From Alphaproteobacteria bacterium (GTDB lineage Bacteria > Pseudomonadota > Alphaproteobacteria > Micropepsales > Micropepsaceae), in the NCBI GenBank assembly GCA_013697055.1, contig JACCXK010000084.1, forward strand, positions 1 through 43,100: 43,100 nt of DNA, in the 5' to 3' direction. The stretch's first letter is position 1. Each line of letters opens with the position of its first letter. A model generated the notes under the pieces. That model saw only the letters and a program-made list of their open reading frames with translations, was not told where the DNA came from and did no database searches. The position numbers were made by a program, and so were the translations under genes. This document shows, piece after piece, positions 1-8,878 of this stretch.

Positions 1-953
1 GGCGCTGCCGGGACTGGAAGGTCGTGTCGGCAGGGTTGGCATAACCGCCGTCGCCACCCTGTTCCAGGCCCGCTGTCGTGGTGGGGATGCCGTGGGTCAT
101 GGGGACGAGCTGGCCGGCGGAGCCGAAGGTGTAGGCGGTCAGCGCACAGGTGGCGCCGCAGTTGATCGTGCCGGTCAACGACTGGTTGAAAAGATGGCCA
201 TAGGGCACGTCGACGAACGGCGCCGCGGCGGTGCCGCCACCGGCCTCGACCCAGCTGTTGTTCTGGTAGCCGTAAGGACGCGCGGCGATCGGAACCATGT
301 CCTGCTGGAATACGCGCGCGGCCAATTCATAATGGCCACGGCCGCCAAACAGGTCGGTACCCCAGGCGAGGCCGATTTTCTCTTCCGCGGCATCGCCATA
401 TTTCGAAATGCCGGCATTGAAATCGTATTTGAAGCCGTTGAAATTCTTGTCGAGGACGAAATTGACCACGCCGGCCACGGCATCGGAGCCGTAAACCGCC
501 GAAGCGCCGCCGGTTACCACGTCTACCCGGCTAATCAGCATCTGGGGCAGCGTGTCTACATCTACCGTGCCATTCTGATTCGACGGGGCCACGCGCTGAC
601 CATCCAACAGCACCAGGGTGCGGGACACGCCGAGGTTACGCAGGTTCAGCGTATTGCCGCCATTGTTGGTGGAACCGTTGCCTTGGGTGCGCGGCGTCGC
701 GCCGCCGATGAAGTCTGGCAGCTTGTTCAAACCGTCGGGGATGTTGGTGGGGGTGGTCGCCGACAGCTGCTCGGCCGTCACGACGGTCAGCGGCGTGGGC
801 GACAGGGTTATGTCGGAAATGACGCGCGAACCGGTGACAGTGACCGCTTCGACATTGTTGTTCGCCTCCTGCTGGGCGCGGGCGCCGGCCGTCAGAGCCA
901 GCATGCTGGCAGCGCACATCAGCGCGAACTTGTTCACTTTCCTGGTATTCATC
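1..953 (-). CDS. TonB-dependent receptor, N-terminal part (runs off window)
   Basis: Outer-membrane active transporter, probably for a carbohydrate or other large substrate. The minus-strand reading from ATG at 953 gives 317 visible residues. It opens with a signal peptide (about residues 1-26, ending ARA before QQ), followed by a short TonB-box-like stretch EAVTVTGSR. The plug domain has the typical segments LNLRNLGVSRTLVLLDGQRV and VDVVTGGASAVYGSDAVAGV. The beta-barrel continues beyond base 1, so the gene is partial only because of the window edge. It lies 232 bp downstream of a LacI-family gene on the same strand, and that gap carries palindromic operator candidates, so LacI-type repression in the absence of substrate is likely. 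The plug is of the same subfamily as the receptor at 35266-38145. The substrate cannot be read from the sequence. Confidence 0.93.
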
Positions 954-998
954 GAGTCCCCCGGGGATTTTGTTTATTACTCAAAGTAATAGAGAAAG

Positions 999-1014
999 TT
1001 GGCAGCGCTGCCAA
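999..1014. promoter_or_regulatory. Perfect 16-bp palindrome, candidate LacI-family operator
   Basis: TTGGCAGCGCTGCCAA is a perfect palindrome with a central CG, the usual form of LacI-family operators. It lies about 46 bp upstream of the TonB-dependent receptor start, where a repressor would block transcription. The LacI-family gene is the next gene upstream. Confidence 0.6.
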
Positions 1015-1020
1015 GACAAA

Positions 1021-1036
1021 ATGACAGCGCTACCAT
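1021..1036. promoter_or_regulatory. Second, imperfect LacI-type operator candidate
   Basis: ATGACAGCGCTACCAT shares the AGCGCT core and a 12/16 dyad with the perfect palindrome 7 bp away. Paired sites in front of one gene suggest cooperative binding. The right half, GCGCTACCA, recurs at 1119-1127. Confidence 0.42.
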
Positions 1037-1113
1037 TTCGGCCAGAATTTTCCCTGAAAACTTATAATATGCTGTTTTCGTTGAATTTTCTTACATCGCC
1101 GCGATGGAAATGC

Positions 1114-1127
1114 TGATGGCGCTACCA
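1114..1127. promoter_or_regulatory. Third operator-like half-site
   Basis: TGATGGCGCTACCA carries the same GCGCTACCA half-site as the element at 1021-1036. It lies between the LacI-family gene and the receptor gene. The left half is degenerate, so this may be an auxiliary site or chance. Confidence 0.3.
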
Positions 1128-1185
1128 GAATACGGCTGATAGCCGAACAGCGCGGGAATTTTGCAACACCGGTGGTCAGGGGCGC

Positions 1186-2307
1186 TCAGGTCGTTGCGCC
1201 CACCACCAGTTCAAATCCGACATCAACAATGGTCGAGGGCCCGCCCGAAAGAAGAAGATTGGCGCCCACCTTGCCCATGGCGACGCGCGGGGTGCGGATT
1301 GTCGAGAGCGGTTGGGGGGTGAGCCGCGTGATTTCGAGGCCGTTATAGCCGAACAAGGCCAGGTCGCGGGGAACCGAGATGTCGTGCTCCAGGCAGTGGA
1401 AGTAACCGCCGAGCGCCAAATCATCATTTGAGAAATAGATCGCATCCAGCCCGGACTGCCGCTTGAGCAATCGCGCCACCCCAACCCGCCCGGCCTCGAC
1501 CGAGGAGGCCATGCTGGGATGAAACTCCTGATCGACAAAGTTCAGGCCATTCTCGTGCAACACGGCGCGAAAACCTTCCAGCCTCTTTCCCGCCCGGATG
1601 TCACCCCTGATGTCATGACCGACATAGCCAATGCGCCGGTAACTGTGCGCCAGAAGATGCTCGGCGCTTGCGCGGCCCGCCATGCGTTGCGACGACCCCA
1701 CGACGATATCGATGCCCTCCCCGTCTATATCGAGAAGCTCGACCACCCGCACGCCACAGCCCCTGAGCATCGCCCGCGCACGATCGGTATGTTCAAGCCC
1801 CGCCACCAATATGCCTGAGGGCCGCCAGCTGAGGATCGACTCTATAAGGGCTTCCTCGCGCAATGCGTCATAGTTCGAAACCCCGATCACCGGCTGGAAA
1901 CCGGCAGCCTCCAGCACGGTGTTCACGCCGGCAAGAACTTCCGGCACCACCGTGTTGCCGACCGAAGGAACGACGATGCCGATCAGCTTGGACGACATCG
2001 ACGCCAAGGTGCCGGCGATCCGGTTTGGCACATAGTTCAGCTCGTCGGCGGCCTTGAGTATCTTGCTGCGTGTCGCCTGTGACACCGATCCGTGATTGCG
2101 CAACACCCGCGATACGGTGCTCTCGCCAACACCGGCTCGCTGGGCGACATCGGTAATCGTGACAACCCTGGTGCGGTCACCATTAGCCGCCGATACGGCC
2201 TGGAAAGACGGCACAGGGGTTGCTTCAGCCGCCGAACCCTTTTTGCCTTTCAGGCTACGGGGTGGAGGCAAGGCGGTGTTTTCCTTTTTTCGCCCGGGCT
2301 TTTTCAT
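1186..2307 (-). CDS. LacI-family transcriptional regulator
   Basis: A 373-residue sugar-responsive repressor. The DNA-binding helix-turn-helix is clear at about residues 50-70 (TITDVAQRAGVGESTVSRVL). It is followed by the hinge helix (NRIAGTLAS) and a periplasmic-binding-protein-like effector domain (SKLIGIVVPS, then SNDDLALGGYF near the C-terminus, ending with the usual PLSTIRTPRVAMG segment). The ATG at 2307 lies 2 bp after the stop of the upstream secreted-protein gene, so the two are probably co-transcribed. A basic, low-complexity extension of about 45 residues precedes the HTH, whereas most family members start at the HTH. A GTG at about residue 32 is a possible internal start. The neighbouring receptor gene with palindromes at 999-1036 is the probable target, and the site at 8879-8892 may be another. 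Confidence 0.92.
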   Translation of the reverse strand: MKKPGRKKENTALPPPRSLKGKKGSAAEATPVPSFQAVSAANGDRTRVVTITDVAQRAGVGESTVSRVLRNHGSVSQATRSKILKAADELNYVPNRIAGTLASMSSKLIGIVVPSVGNTVVPEVLAGVNTVLEAAGFQPVIGVSNYDALREEALIESILSWRPSGILVAGLEHTDRARAMLRGCGVRVVELLDIDGEGIDIVVGSSQRMAGRASAEHLLAHSYRRIGYVGHDIRGDIRAGKRLEGFRAVLHENGLNFVDQEFHPSMASSVEAGRVGVARLLKRQSGLDAIYFSNDDLALGGYFHCLEHDISVPRDLALFGYNGLEITRLTPQPLSTIRTPRVAMGKVGANLLLSGGPSTIVDVGFELVVGATT

Positions 2308-2309
2308 CG

Positions 2310-2849
2310 CTACATGCGGCGGACATGATAGGTGATGCCAGGCTCGTCTTTGACCTTGAGGACAAAGTTGGCGGAGGCGCTGACAATAGTCACCAGATAG
2401 GTCCCCGCGGGCCTGTTCCACCTGGCAAATACCAGGTCGGATTCTTCCTGCCGATAGGTCTGGCCGTTCTTCAGGACCACTGTGAAGGCCCCGTTCCGTG
2501 CAAACTTGTAGGATTCCATCGGCACGTTGCTGGCAAAAGGTTTGGACGAGCCAAAAACATCGGCGATGAAGCCGCGCGATTTCTGCGGCGGCGCGTATCG
2601 GCTGGTTTCGGCACTGGAATAGGCCGCCCCAGGCGGGGGCACCAGCTTGGTCTGTGCGGGCGGCGCCGTGGCAAGTCCCAAAATCGCGCGCATGGGCTGG
2701 GCGGAGCCGTAGAAACAATCGAGCCAGACGCGATTGTCCGCGATACCAGCGCAGCGGACAGCACCGGACATGACTTCATCGCGCGTAGGCTCGGCAACCG
2801 CGCCTTGCGTCAGAAGCACAAGCCCAATCAGAAGAAATCTGTAGCGCAT
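2310..2849 (-). CDS. Small secreted protein with VasI-like N-terminal motif
   Basis: A 179-residue protein with a signal peptide: the ATG at 2849 gives MRYRFLLIGLVLLTQGAVA, then the mature start EPTRDEV. The segment VRCAGIADNRVWLDCFYG resembles the C-x-I-x-D-x-x-x-L-x-C-Y/F pattern of short alphaproteobacterial exported proteins related to VasI, though this is only motif similarity. The middle is proline-rich and the C-terminal half (GAFTVVLKNGQTYRQ and later GTYLVTIVSASANFVLKV) is beta-rich. It sits directly upstream of the LacI-family gene with 2 bp between them, and diverges from the oxygenase gene at 3055. The function is unknown. An upstream in-frame extension exists but would hide the clear signal peptide. 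Confidence 0.72.
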   Translation of the reverse strand: MRYRFLLIGLVLLTQGAVAEPTRDEVMSGAVRCAGIADNRVWLDCFYGSAQPMRAILGLATAPPAQTKLVPPPGAAYSSAETSRYAPPQKSRGFIADVFGSSKPFASNVPMESYKFARNGAFTVVLKNGQTYRQEESDLVFARWNRPAGTYLVTIVSASANFVLKVKDEPGITYHVRRM

Positions 2850-3054
2850 GACCAGACCCCGCAATGCTGCGGTGCTTTTGGTAAGCCATGTCATGCCGCC
2901 AGACAACGGGCGCGCAGGCGGCCCGCACCGTGCCGATGCTCCCCGGCAGGGCCAACCGCCAAATCGACAACGTCCGGCGGCTGGGTGCCCGTTGCCATCG
3001 GACCGGACCCCTGAAACATTATCACCGCAACCACCCGTGCCACGCGAGAGCAAG

Positions 3055-3633
3055 ATGCCAGGCGCAGAACTCAAAATCCGCAAGTCGTTGATCTCCGGTC
3101 GCGAACTGTTTGTCTGCGACAACATTGTTGACCCGATGATGGTGCAACAGGTCGGCACCCTCGTACGAACCTTGCCTTATTTCAGGAAGGAAAAAAGCCG
3201 GCCCGGAGTGCCCGGCCTTGCCGCGATATCCGAGATTCCGGCGGAGCGAATTGCGGTCGACCCTTTTCTTTGCAGCCTGAAGCAAGCGGTTGAACGATTG
3301 TTCCCCGACGAGCAATTTTCCGATCAGCGGGCCTATGTCAATTGCAGTGTCTATGGCGACAGTTACTATCTCCACCGTGACAGCGCCCCTGAGGAGCAGC
3401 ATGTCACGGCGCTGTATTATGCGAACCTGGAATGGCAGCCCGATTGGGGCGGCGAAACCATCTATTACAATGATGAAGAGGACGCTGAACTTGCGATTAC
3501 CCCGCGACCGGGGCGGCTGGTTGTCGCGCGCGGTGCGGTGCTGCATCGGGGCAATGTGCCATCACGCGCCTGCTATGAGGAACGTTACACGCTTGCCTAC
3601 AAGCTGAATTCGTTGGGCGTCTCAGCCCCTTAG
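3055..3633 (+). CDS. 2-oxoglutarate/Fe(II)-dependent oxygenase (prolyl-hydroxylase-like)
   Basis: A 192-residue cytoplasmic dioxygenase of the 2OG-FeII_Oxy_3 type, which couples oxidative decarboxylation of 2-oxoglutarate to hydroxylation. The iron triad is visible: His and Asp in YYLHRDSAP (about residues 106-108) and the distal His in GAVLHRGNV (about 163). The 2-oxoglutarate-binding Arg follows in EERYTLAYK (about 177). WGGETIYYND is the usual strand between them. ATG 3055 is preceded by a GAGAG at suitable spacing; a longer in-frame reading from 2848 would overlap the divergent signal-peptide gene and looks non-coding. The stop overlaps the stop of the convergent PQQ-dehydrogenase gene. 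The substrate is unknown; protein or peptide prolyl side chains are typical of the family. Confidence 0.85.
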   Translation: MPGAELKIRKSLISGRELFVCDNIVDPMMVQQVGTLVRTLPYFRKEKSRPGVPGLAAISEIPAERIAVDPFLCSLKQAVERLFPDEQFSDQRAYVNCSVYGDSYYLHRDSAPEEQHVTALYYANLEWQPDWGGETIYYNDEEDAELAITPRPGRLVVARGAVLHRGNVPSRACYEERYTLAYKLNSLGVSAP

Positions 3634-5558
3634 TGTCCGGCCGGCAAGGAAAAGGCCACAACATCGTCTGCGATGGCAGGCACCCCGGCATTGTTGCCGC
3701 CGGTGGCGACAACCGCGATGTATTGGCGCCCATCTTTTCCGCGGTAACTGACCGGGCCTGATGACGCCGTTGCCGGCAGCTTCACTTCCCACAACAGCTT
3801 GCCGGTTGCCGTTTCAAAAGCGCGAAAACGGCTATCGTCCGTGGCGCCGATAAAGGCCAGTCCCCCGCCCGTGACGATGGGATTGCCGAGATTGACGCGG
3901 CCGGTATTGCGCTGATCGGCGGGCAAATCATCGCTGATACCAAGCGGCACCTGCCATTTGATCTGGCCGGTGTTGACGTCCACCCCGCTCAACTGCCCCC
4001 AGGGCGGGGCGTTGCAGGGCTGCCGCGTCTTCGGATTCCAGAAATAGAGATATCCGTCCCGCATCTCAAAGCTGCCATCGGCACGTGCAATCAGCGTGGC
4101 CAAGGCCGCAAGATTGTTCGTATTGGCGACCAGGATGCCGCGCCCGGGATCGAACGCCGCGCCGCCCCAATCGACACCGCCCAGACTGCCCGGAAAACTG
4201 GCGACAGCGGAATCCGTCCGCAATGGTTGAAACGTCTTGGCAGGCACCACGCGCTTTTCCGCAATCAGTTTTTCGCAATAGGACTTCAGCTCCGGCGTGA
4301 CATTCGCAACATCGCCCTGCTCGTAGCTAGTTTTGGCCAGAGGCGGCGTCACGGACATTGGCTGGGTCGGCCATGGCTTCTCCCCGGGAACGTCGGTGTC
4401 GACGGGGACCGGCACCTCTTTGGTTTCGAACAGCGGCCTTCCCGTAACGCGGTTGAGGAGGAAGAGGATGGCGGTCTTGTTCATCACCGCGATTGCAGGA
4501 ACCGCCTTTCCGTTCTGCTTCACGCTGACCAAAGTCGCGCTCGGCAGATCAAGGTCCCAGATATCGTGATGCACCGTCTGGAAATGCCAAAGATATTTTC
4601 CCGTCCTGGCATCCACAGCGACGATCGAATCGCTGAACAGATTTTCCCCATGCCGATCGCCGCCCCAGCGATCGAAGGTGGGCGCGGCAAGCGGCAGGTA
4701 AACGATGCCGCGTTCGGCATCACCGATGATGGTGGTCCAGACATTCACCCCGGAGCGCCGCTTCCAGCTGTCTCCTTCCCAGGTGTCATGTCCGGGCTCT
4801 CCGGGCTGGGGAATGCTGTGGAAGGTCCATAGATGCTTGCCGGTGCGGACGTCGAAGGCGCGGACGTCGCCGGAGGCTCCCTGTGCGGGCGCTTCCTGCA
4901 CACGGCCGCCGGTGACGATGACATCTCCCAAGACCGTTGGCGGGGACGAAAATCCAAAAAAGGCGTTTGGGGATCCGTTGAGTATGTCCGGTGTCTTCAA
5001 ATTCGCGGTCCCGTTGGCGCCGAACGTCCTGACCGGTTCGCCCGTCATGGCATCGAGCGCGACCAGGTTCCCGTTGCGGGTCGCGACGATGATGCGAGAT
5101 TTTCCACCGCGGCGCCCCGGCCAATAGGCGACGCCCCTGCTTGCCGGCGCGTCCGCGCCCATGAAGTCGTAAGCCCACACCTGCGAGCCCGATGTGGCGT
5201 TCAGCGCGACGACCCGGCGATAAGGTGTCGCCAATATCATCAGTCCGTTCACCACCAGCGGCGTCATTTCCGAGCCGATATACCTGCCTCCTGGCCGTCC
5301 TCTTTCCGGCGTCGCCGCTTGCCGGTTGGCCGCCGGAACGTCCAGGCTCGCGGGCCGCATATGGAAGGTCCAGATCGGCGCCAGGTCATGGACATTGGCG
5401 GGGGTAAACTGCTTCAGGGGCGAATAGCGCATGTTCCCCGCATCATGGCCATAAGCACTCCACGCGTCCGGCCGGTCAGCGGAGCGGCTGGGCGCGAACG
5501 GCACGCACAAGAACAAGGCGCAGGGAATGGCCAGTCTGGTGAAAATCTTGGCTTTCAT
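3630..5558 (-). CDS. PQQ-dependent dehydrogenase (quinoprotein, glucose/alcohol dehydrogenase family)
   Basis: A 642-residue periplasmic quinoprotein that oxidises a sugar or alcohol with pyrroloquinoline quinone and passes electrons to the respiratory chain. ATG 5558 follows a good Shine-Dalgarno (CAGGAGACGT) and starts a signal peptide (LAIPCALFLCVPFAPSRSA). The eight-bladed propeller is seen in repeated AxxGxxxW strands. Family blocks include DRWGGDRHGENLFSDSIVA, QTVHHDIWDLDLPSAT and GGVDWGGAAFDPGRGILV. There is no C-terminal cytochrome c (no CxxCH) and no N-terminal membrane domain, so it must use an external acceptor. It is the last gene of a minus-strand operon after the beta-helix and bicupin genes, with a 41-bp gap. 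No PQQ biosynthesis genes are in the window. The substrate is not predictable. Confidence 0.92.
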   Translation of the reverse strand: MKAKIFTRLAIPCALFLCVPFAPSRSADRPDAWSAYGHDAGNMRYSPLKQFTPANVHDLAPIWTFHMRPASLDVPAANRQAATPERGRPGGRYIGSEMTPLVVNGLMILATPYRRVVALNATSGSQVWAYDFMGADAPASRGVAYWPGRRGGKSRIIVATRNGNLVALDAMTGEPVRTFGANGTANLKTPDILNGSPNAFFGFSSPPTVLGDVIVTGGRVQEAPAQGASGDVRAFDVRTGKHLWTFHSIPQPGEPGHDTWEGDSWKRRSGVNVWTTIIGDAERGIVYLPLAAPTFDRWGGDRHGENLFSDSIVAVDARTGKYLWHFQTVHHDIWDLDLPSATLVSVKQNGKAVPAIAVMNKTAILFLLNRVTGRPLFETKEVPVPVDTDVPGEKPWPTQPMSVTPPLAKTSYEQGDVANVTPELKSYCEKLIAEKRVVPAKTFQPLRTDSAVASFPGSLGGVDWGGAAFDPGRGILVANTNNLAALATLIARADGSFEMRDGYLYFWNPKTRQPCNAPPWGQLSGVDVNTGQIKWQVPLGISDDLPADQRNTGRVNLGNPIVTGGGLAFIGATDDSRFRAFETATGKLLWEVKLPATASSGPVSYRGKDGRQYIAVVATGGNNAGVPAIADDVVAFSLPAGH

Positions 5559-5599
5559 ACGTCTCCTGACGGCGCCGACAATGGCCATTTTCAAACAGA

Positions 5600-6588
5600 T
5601 CAGCGCGAGCTCATACGCTCGCGGTTTTCCTTGCTCAGCATGTAAGCTTTCTTGCTTTCGAAATCCTTCGCGATTCCGATGATCATGAATTCCAGAGCGC
5701 CTTGCCCAGTGGCGGCGAAGCTGCGGCTTTCATTCAGGGCAGCGGGCACTGCGTCTCCAGCACGAATCTGCGCCGTCTCGCCATCGATGGTGGCGGTGCC
5801 TTCGCCGCTGATCACATAATAGATTTCGGCCATATCCGGCTTGATGGCGGGTCCCGCGCTGGTGCCCGGCGGCAGGGCCAGGTGATCCACATACGACCAG
5901 GTCGTATAAAAAGCGCTCGGGTCGAGGCCGCGGTGATACATCACCGTTCCCCTGCCGCCTTCGAAGGAAGGCATGGGCCGGTCCAGTGACTTGTCCAGGT
6001 TCATGTGCATGAACTGGGGAATTGGGTCCTTGGGCGCCCCCACCCGGCCGTCATCGAGATTCCAGGCGTCATAGTAGCGCGGCAAGAGCCCGACATTGAT
6101 GTTCATCCACTGCACCGGACGATTCGACTGATTGGTGATGGCGTGACTGTGGCCAAGCCGCGCCACGCTCCCGCCGGACCTGTGAGGACGGATGTCCGGC
6201 TGTCGATGGTGAATTCCGCCTCCCCGTCCAGGATAACGAACATCTCCTCGCAATAATTGTGGAAATGTTCGCCGATGCCGCCGCCCGGTGGCAGCACGCC
6301 GCGGTGCAGGAAGAGAAGATTGGCGCCCAGGTTGAATTTGGCGGCGTTGCCGCGGCCATCGAACATCGCCATGTAGTTCATGGGTCTGGAACCATTATGG
6401 ACCGTGGGATGGGGCGGATAGTTCGGCCCTGCGCCGTGGGCGATACGCTCGGCCAGAGGAACATGGGTACGCGATAAGGGACTGGAGGCAGTATAGGGAT
6501 CGGCGGGAAACGTCATCGGGGGCGCCTGCGCGATGCCGGCGGCCGGCCACAGTGCGAGCAATCCTGCCAAGACCAGTGCTTTGTGCAT
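5600..6588 (-). pseudogene. Secreted bicupin protein, frameshifted
   Basis: Two overlapping frames together make one two-cupin exported protein of about 330 residues. The start ATG 6588 follows GGAGACGAAA and encodes a signal peptide (MHKALVLAGLLALWPAAGIA). Cupin 1 is seen in the first frame (PPGGGIGEHFHNYCEEMFVIL, containing the HxH...E metal-ligand pattern). After GPAG near 6170-6185 this frame turns to nonsense and stops at 6103. The continuation (RLGHSHAITNQSNRPVQWMNINV) is in the neighbouring frame and runs through cupin 2 (MAEIYYVISGEGTATIDGE, GDAVPAALNESR) to the stop at 5600. One missing base restores the reading. It is either a genuine recent frameshift or a sequence error; no internal start obviously rescues it. 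It sits in an operon between the beta-helix and PQQ-dehydrogenase genes. Cupin function is unknown. Confidence 0.8.
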
Positions 6589-6611
6589 TTTCGTCTCCAA
6601 CACCGACTCCG

Positions 6612-8750
6612 TTACGCAAGCAACCTGGGATCCACTTGCCAGGAGCTCTTGCCTCGCAGATCCGCCAGCGGGCCTGCCACTCTGGTCGCTCCCGTCGCCT
6701 TGCCCAGCATGTCGCTCTGAATCTGGTCGACCACGGGCATACGCGGCAGCGGCTTGCTGCCCGAAATGGTCAGCTTCAAGGTGACAGGATCGAAATCGAC
6801 CTGCGCATCGGCCACGACCGAATTCTTGTCCCAGCCATGTGTATCGCGCCAAGCCGCGAGATCGCGGTACCTTATGTGGCGCCAGGCGTCGGGATCATAT
6901 TGGGGTGCCGGCGTGCCTTCGAACAGGCCCTGAAAGTCTTTCGGCATGTCGGCATAAACATTCCCGTCGGCCTTGTTATTCACATTGAGGAAGATGATGG
7001 CGGACTTTCCGCATTTGGCGAAAATGTTGTTCGCAACGTTGTTGCCGGTCGCCGTGCCGCTGTTTTCCCGATCCGGACGAACGATGGCGAAAATGCCGGA
7101 ATTGTCACAGCGACCGATCAGATTCTGGGCGATGATCAGCTTGTCCGTGGCGTTGTCGAAGATGCCAGACCCTGCGCACCCGCGCTGACCGGGCGTGCCC
7201 GGCTCGGCGTTGCGAACATCCCAGATGATGTTGTTATCAATGGAGTTCTGCCCGGGATTCATCTCCATATGGACGGCGGCGCCCACCGTCAGCACATCGG
7301 CGAATATGTTCTTGGTGATGCGGCAGTTGACGTTGTCGACATCCCACCACGCGGCATTCGCATGCCGCATGTGGCGCACCACATTGCGGCGAAACAGCAT
7401 GTTCTTGGCGCGGTGGAATTTCGCGCCAGCGGCTTCCCAGCCGCGCTCGGCATCGGCCCAGCCGCACCATTCGATCAGATTGTCTTCCACCAGGGTGTTG
7501 GTGGTGCCCATGCCGCCGATGCCTTCTATGCCGCAATAACGGAAGGTGTTGCGGCGCAGGATTTGTGAGGCGCCGGGTTGGCGCGCGCCACGGCTATAAC
7601 CGTCCATCCCGATGACCAGCCCCGCGCCATTGGCCCATTCCAGCGTGTTGTCCTCGAGTATCCAGTGATCGCCGCCCGCCAGCGATACCATGCCGTATTG
7701 CGGGAAGGGATAAGCATTGCCGGCGTGCTGGAAGGTGAGGCCCTTCACCCGGATGAAGCTGGCGCCACTTTGCGCAGGGACGAAGGTGTGCTGACGGGTG
7801 GTGATTTCGATCTGGTGATCGGCGGGTGTGCCGGAGGCCAGACGAACATAGACCGCGGTGCCCGAGGTTTCGGCCCAGAACCGGGCTTCGGGCGAACCGC
7901 CCACCTCCTGCATGATCGGCCCGCCGCGTCGGCGTGGAGGCATCCCAAGCTGGGGTGCGGGTGGAACGGTAAAATCCGGGATGGCCGGCAGCTTCGGCAT
8001 CGCCAGTTCGCGAAGCTGTTCCATCGGCTCCAGTGGTTTACCGTCCACGAACACCAGCCCGCGCCGGCGAAGATAGGGGCCGAGATCGGCGACCTTGGTA
8101 TCCAGCCATCCCCAACTGCCCATGATGCTGGGCAGCGCGAAAGGATTGTAGGCATCAGGAAACATCGCGTTGGTCAGGTCATGGCGCCACACGGTGACTT
8201 CAGTTCCCGGTGCCGCAGGACTTCCAGGCGGGCGAAAACCGGCTGCGACCGATTCCTGATGCCAGTCATCTTTCAGGACTTCGGAGCCTTTGATGAAGAC
8301 TTTCGCGGCCGGTGCCGCTTCATAGCTGATCATCTGGGTGGGGCTGGTGCCGCCGCGCGCCGGACGGACGCATTCGCGATAGGTGCCTGCGGCGATCACG
8401 ACGCGTTCGCCAGGCTGGAGCAGCTGGGCCGCCTTGCTGATGGTGCGGAAGGGCCGCGCCTTGTCGCCGGGACCATTGTCGTCGGCATTGGACGATGTGT
8501 TGTCGACGTAATAGGTTTTTGAGAACACCAGCGGCTGTTCCCAGCGGGCAAATTCGGTTCCGTCAGCCAGACGGGAATCGCCACCGGGCTGGGCTGCGGC
8601 TGCGTCTCCGGGCATGCTTGCGTCCAGGCTTACGATTGCCCCAACCGCTGCAACACTTTCCATGAAGCGTCGGCGATCCAGTGACCGGCCGGCATCGCCC
8701 GTTTCTGACGGACGCGCGGAGGTAGCAAATTCGTCATGTTCTGATTTCAT
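6612..8750 (-). CDS. Tat-exported right-handed parallel beta-helix protein (putative polysaccharide lyase/hydrolase)
   Basis: A 712-residue exported protein. The N-terminus carries a twin-arginine signal (LDRRRFMESVAAVGAIVSLD, about residues 24-45). The following segment, GPGDKARPFRTISKAAQLLQPGERVVIAAGTYREC, is the DUF1565/pectate-lyase-like opening. The middle and C-terminal parts contain beta-helix coils with the usual Asn ladders (LVEDNLIEWCG, CRITKNIFADV, NSIDNNIIWDV, LIIAQNLIGRC, NNVANNIFAKCG). Such folds hold polysaccharide lyases and glycoside hydrolases, but the catalytic type is not decidable from motifs. It is the first gene of a minus-strand operon with the bicupin (23-bp gap) and PQQ dehydrogenase. 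It is divergent from the truncated GH10 gene across a 220-bp gap with a LacI-operator-like site. Confidence 0.85.
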   Translation of the reverse strand: MKSEHDEFATSARPSETGDAGRSLDRRRFMESVAAVGAIVSLDASMPGDAAAAQPGGDSRLADGTEFARWEQPLVFSKTYYVDNTSSNADDNGPGDKARPFRTISKAAQLLQPGERVVIAAGTYRECVRPARGGTSPTQMISYEAAPAAKVFIKGSEVLKDDWHQESVAAGFRPPGSPAAPGTEVTVWRHDLTNAMFPDAYNPFALPSIMGSWGWLDTKVADLGPYLRRRGLVFVDGKPLEPMEQLRELAMPKLPAIPDFTVPPAPQLGMPPRRRGGPIMQEVGGSPEARFWAETSGTAVYVRLASGTPADHQIEITTRQHTFVPAQSGASFIRVKGLTFQHAGNAYPFPQYGMVSLAGGDHWILEDNTLEWANGAGLVIGMDGYSRGARQPGASQILRRNTFRYCGIEGIGGMGTTNTLVEDNLIEWCGWADAERGWEAAGAKFHRAKNMLFRRNVVRHMRHANAAWWDVDNVNCRITKNIFADVLTVGAAVHMEMNPGQNSIDNNIIWDVRNAEPGTPGQRGCAGSGIFDNATDKLIIAQNLIGRCDNSGIFAIVRPDRENSGTATGNNVANNIFAKCGKSAIIFLNVNNKADGNVYADMPKDFQGLFEGTPAPQYDPDAWRHIRYRDLAAWRDTHGWDKNSVVADAQVDFDPVTLKLTISGSKPLPRMPVVDQIQSDMLGKATGATRVAGPLADLRGKSSWQVDPRLLA

Positions 8751-8878
8751 ATTGGGTTCCCGTCACTGAGCCTATGCCGATAATTTCTGATCTGACGCCA
8801 GCGCGCCTCTCTCGGTTGCACTTGCGAGACCGCGCTGTCTCATATCCTTCCCTCGGTTCCCGCCTTTGCGGGTTAGAA

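Noticed and set aside
2308-2718. Upstream extension of the LacI-family gene
   Set aside because: It lies inside the small secreted-protein gene in another frame and has no family similarity; ATG 2307 is at the right spacing after that stop.
2848-3054. Upstream extension of the 2OG oxygenase
   Set aside because: Low-complexity Pro/Arg-rich reading overlapping the divergent signal-peptide gene, with no ribosome-binding site; the oxygenase fold starts after 3055.
4833-5645. Long plus-strand open frame opposite the PQQ dehydrogenase
   Set aside because: Composition is that of an antisense shadow (Arg/Gly-rich, no domain) of a clearly coding gene.
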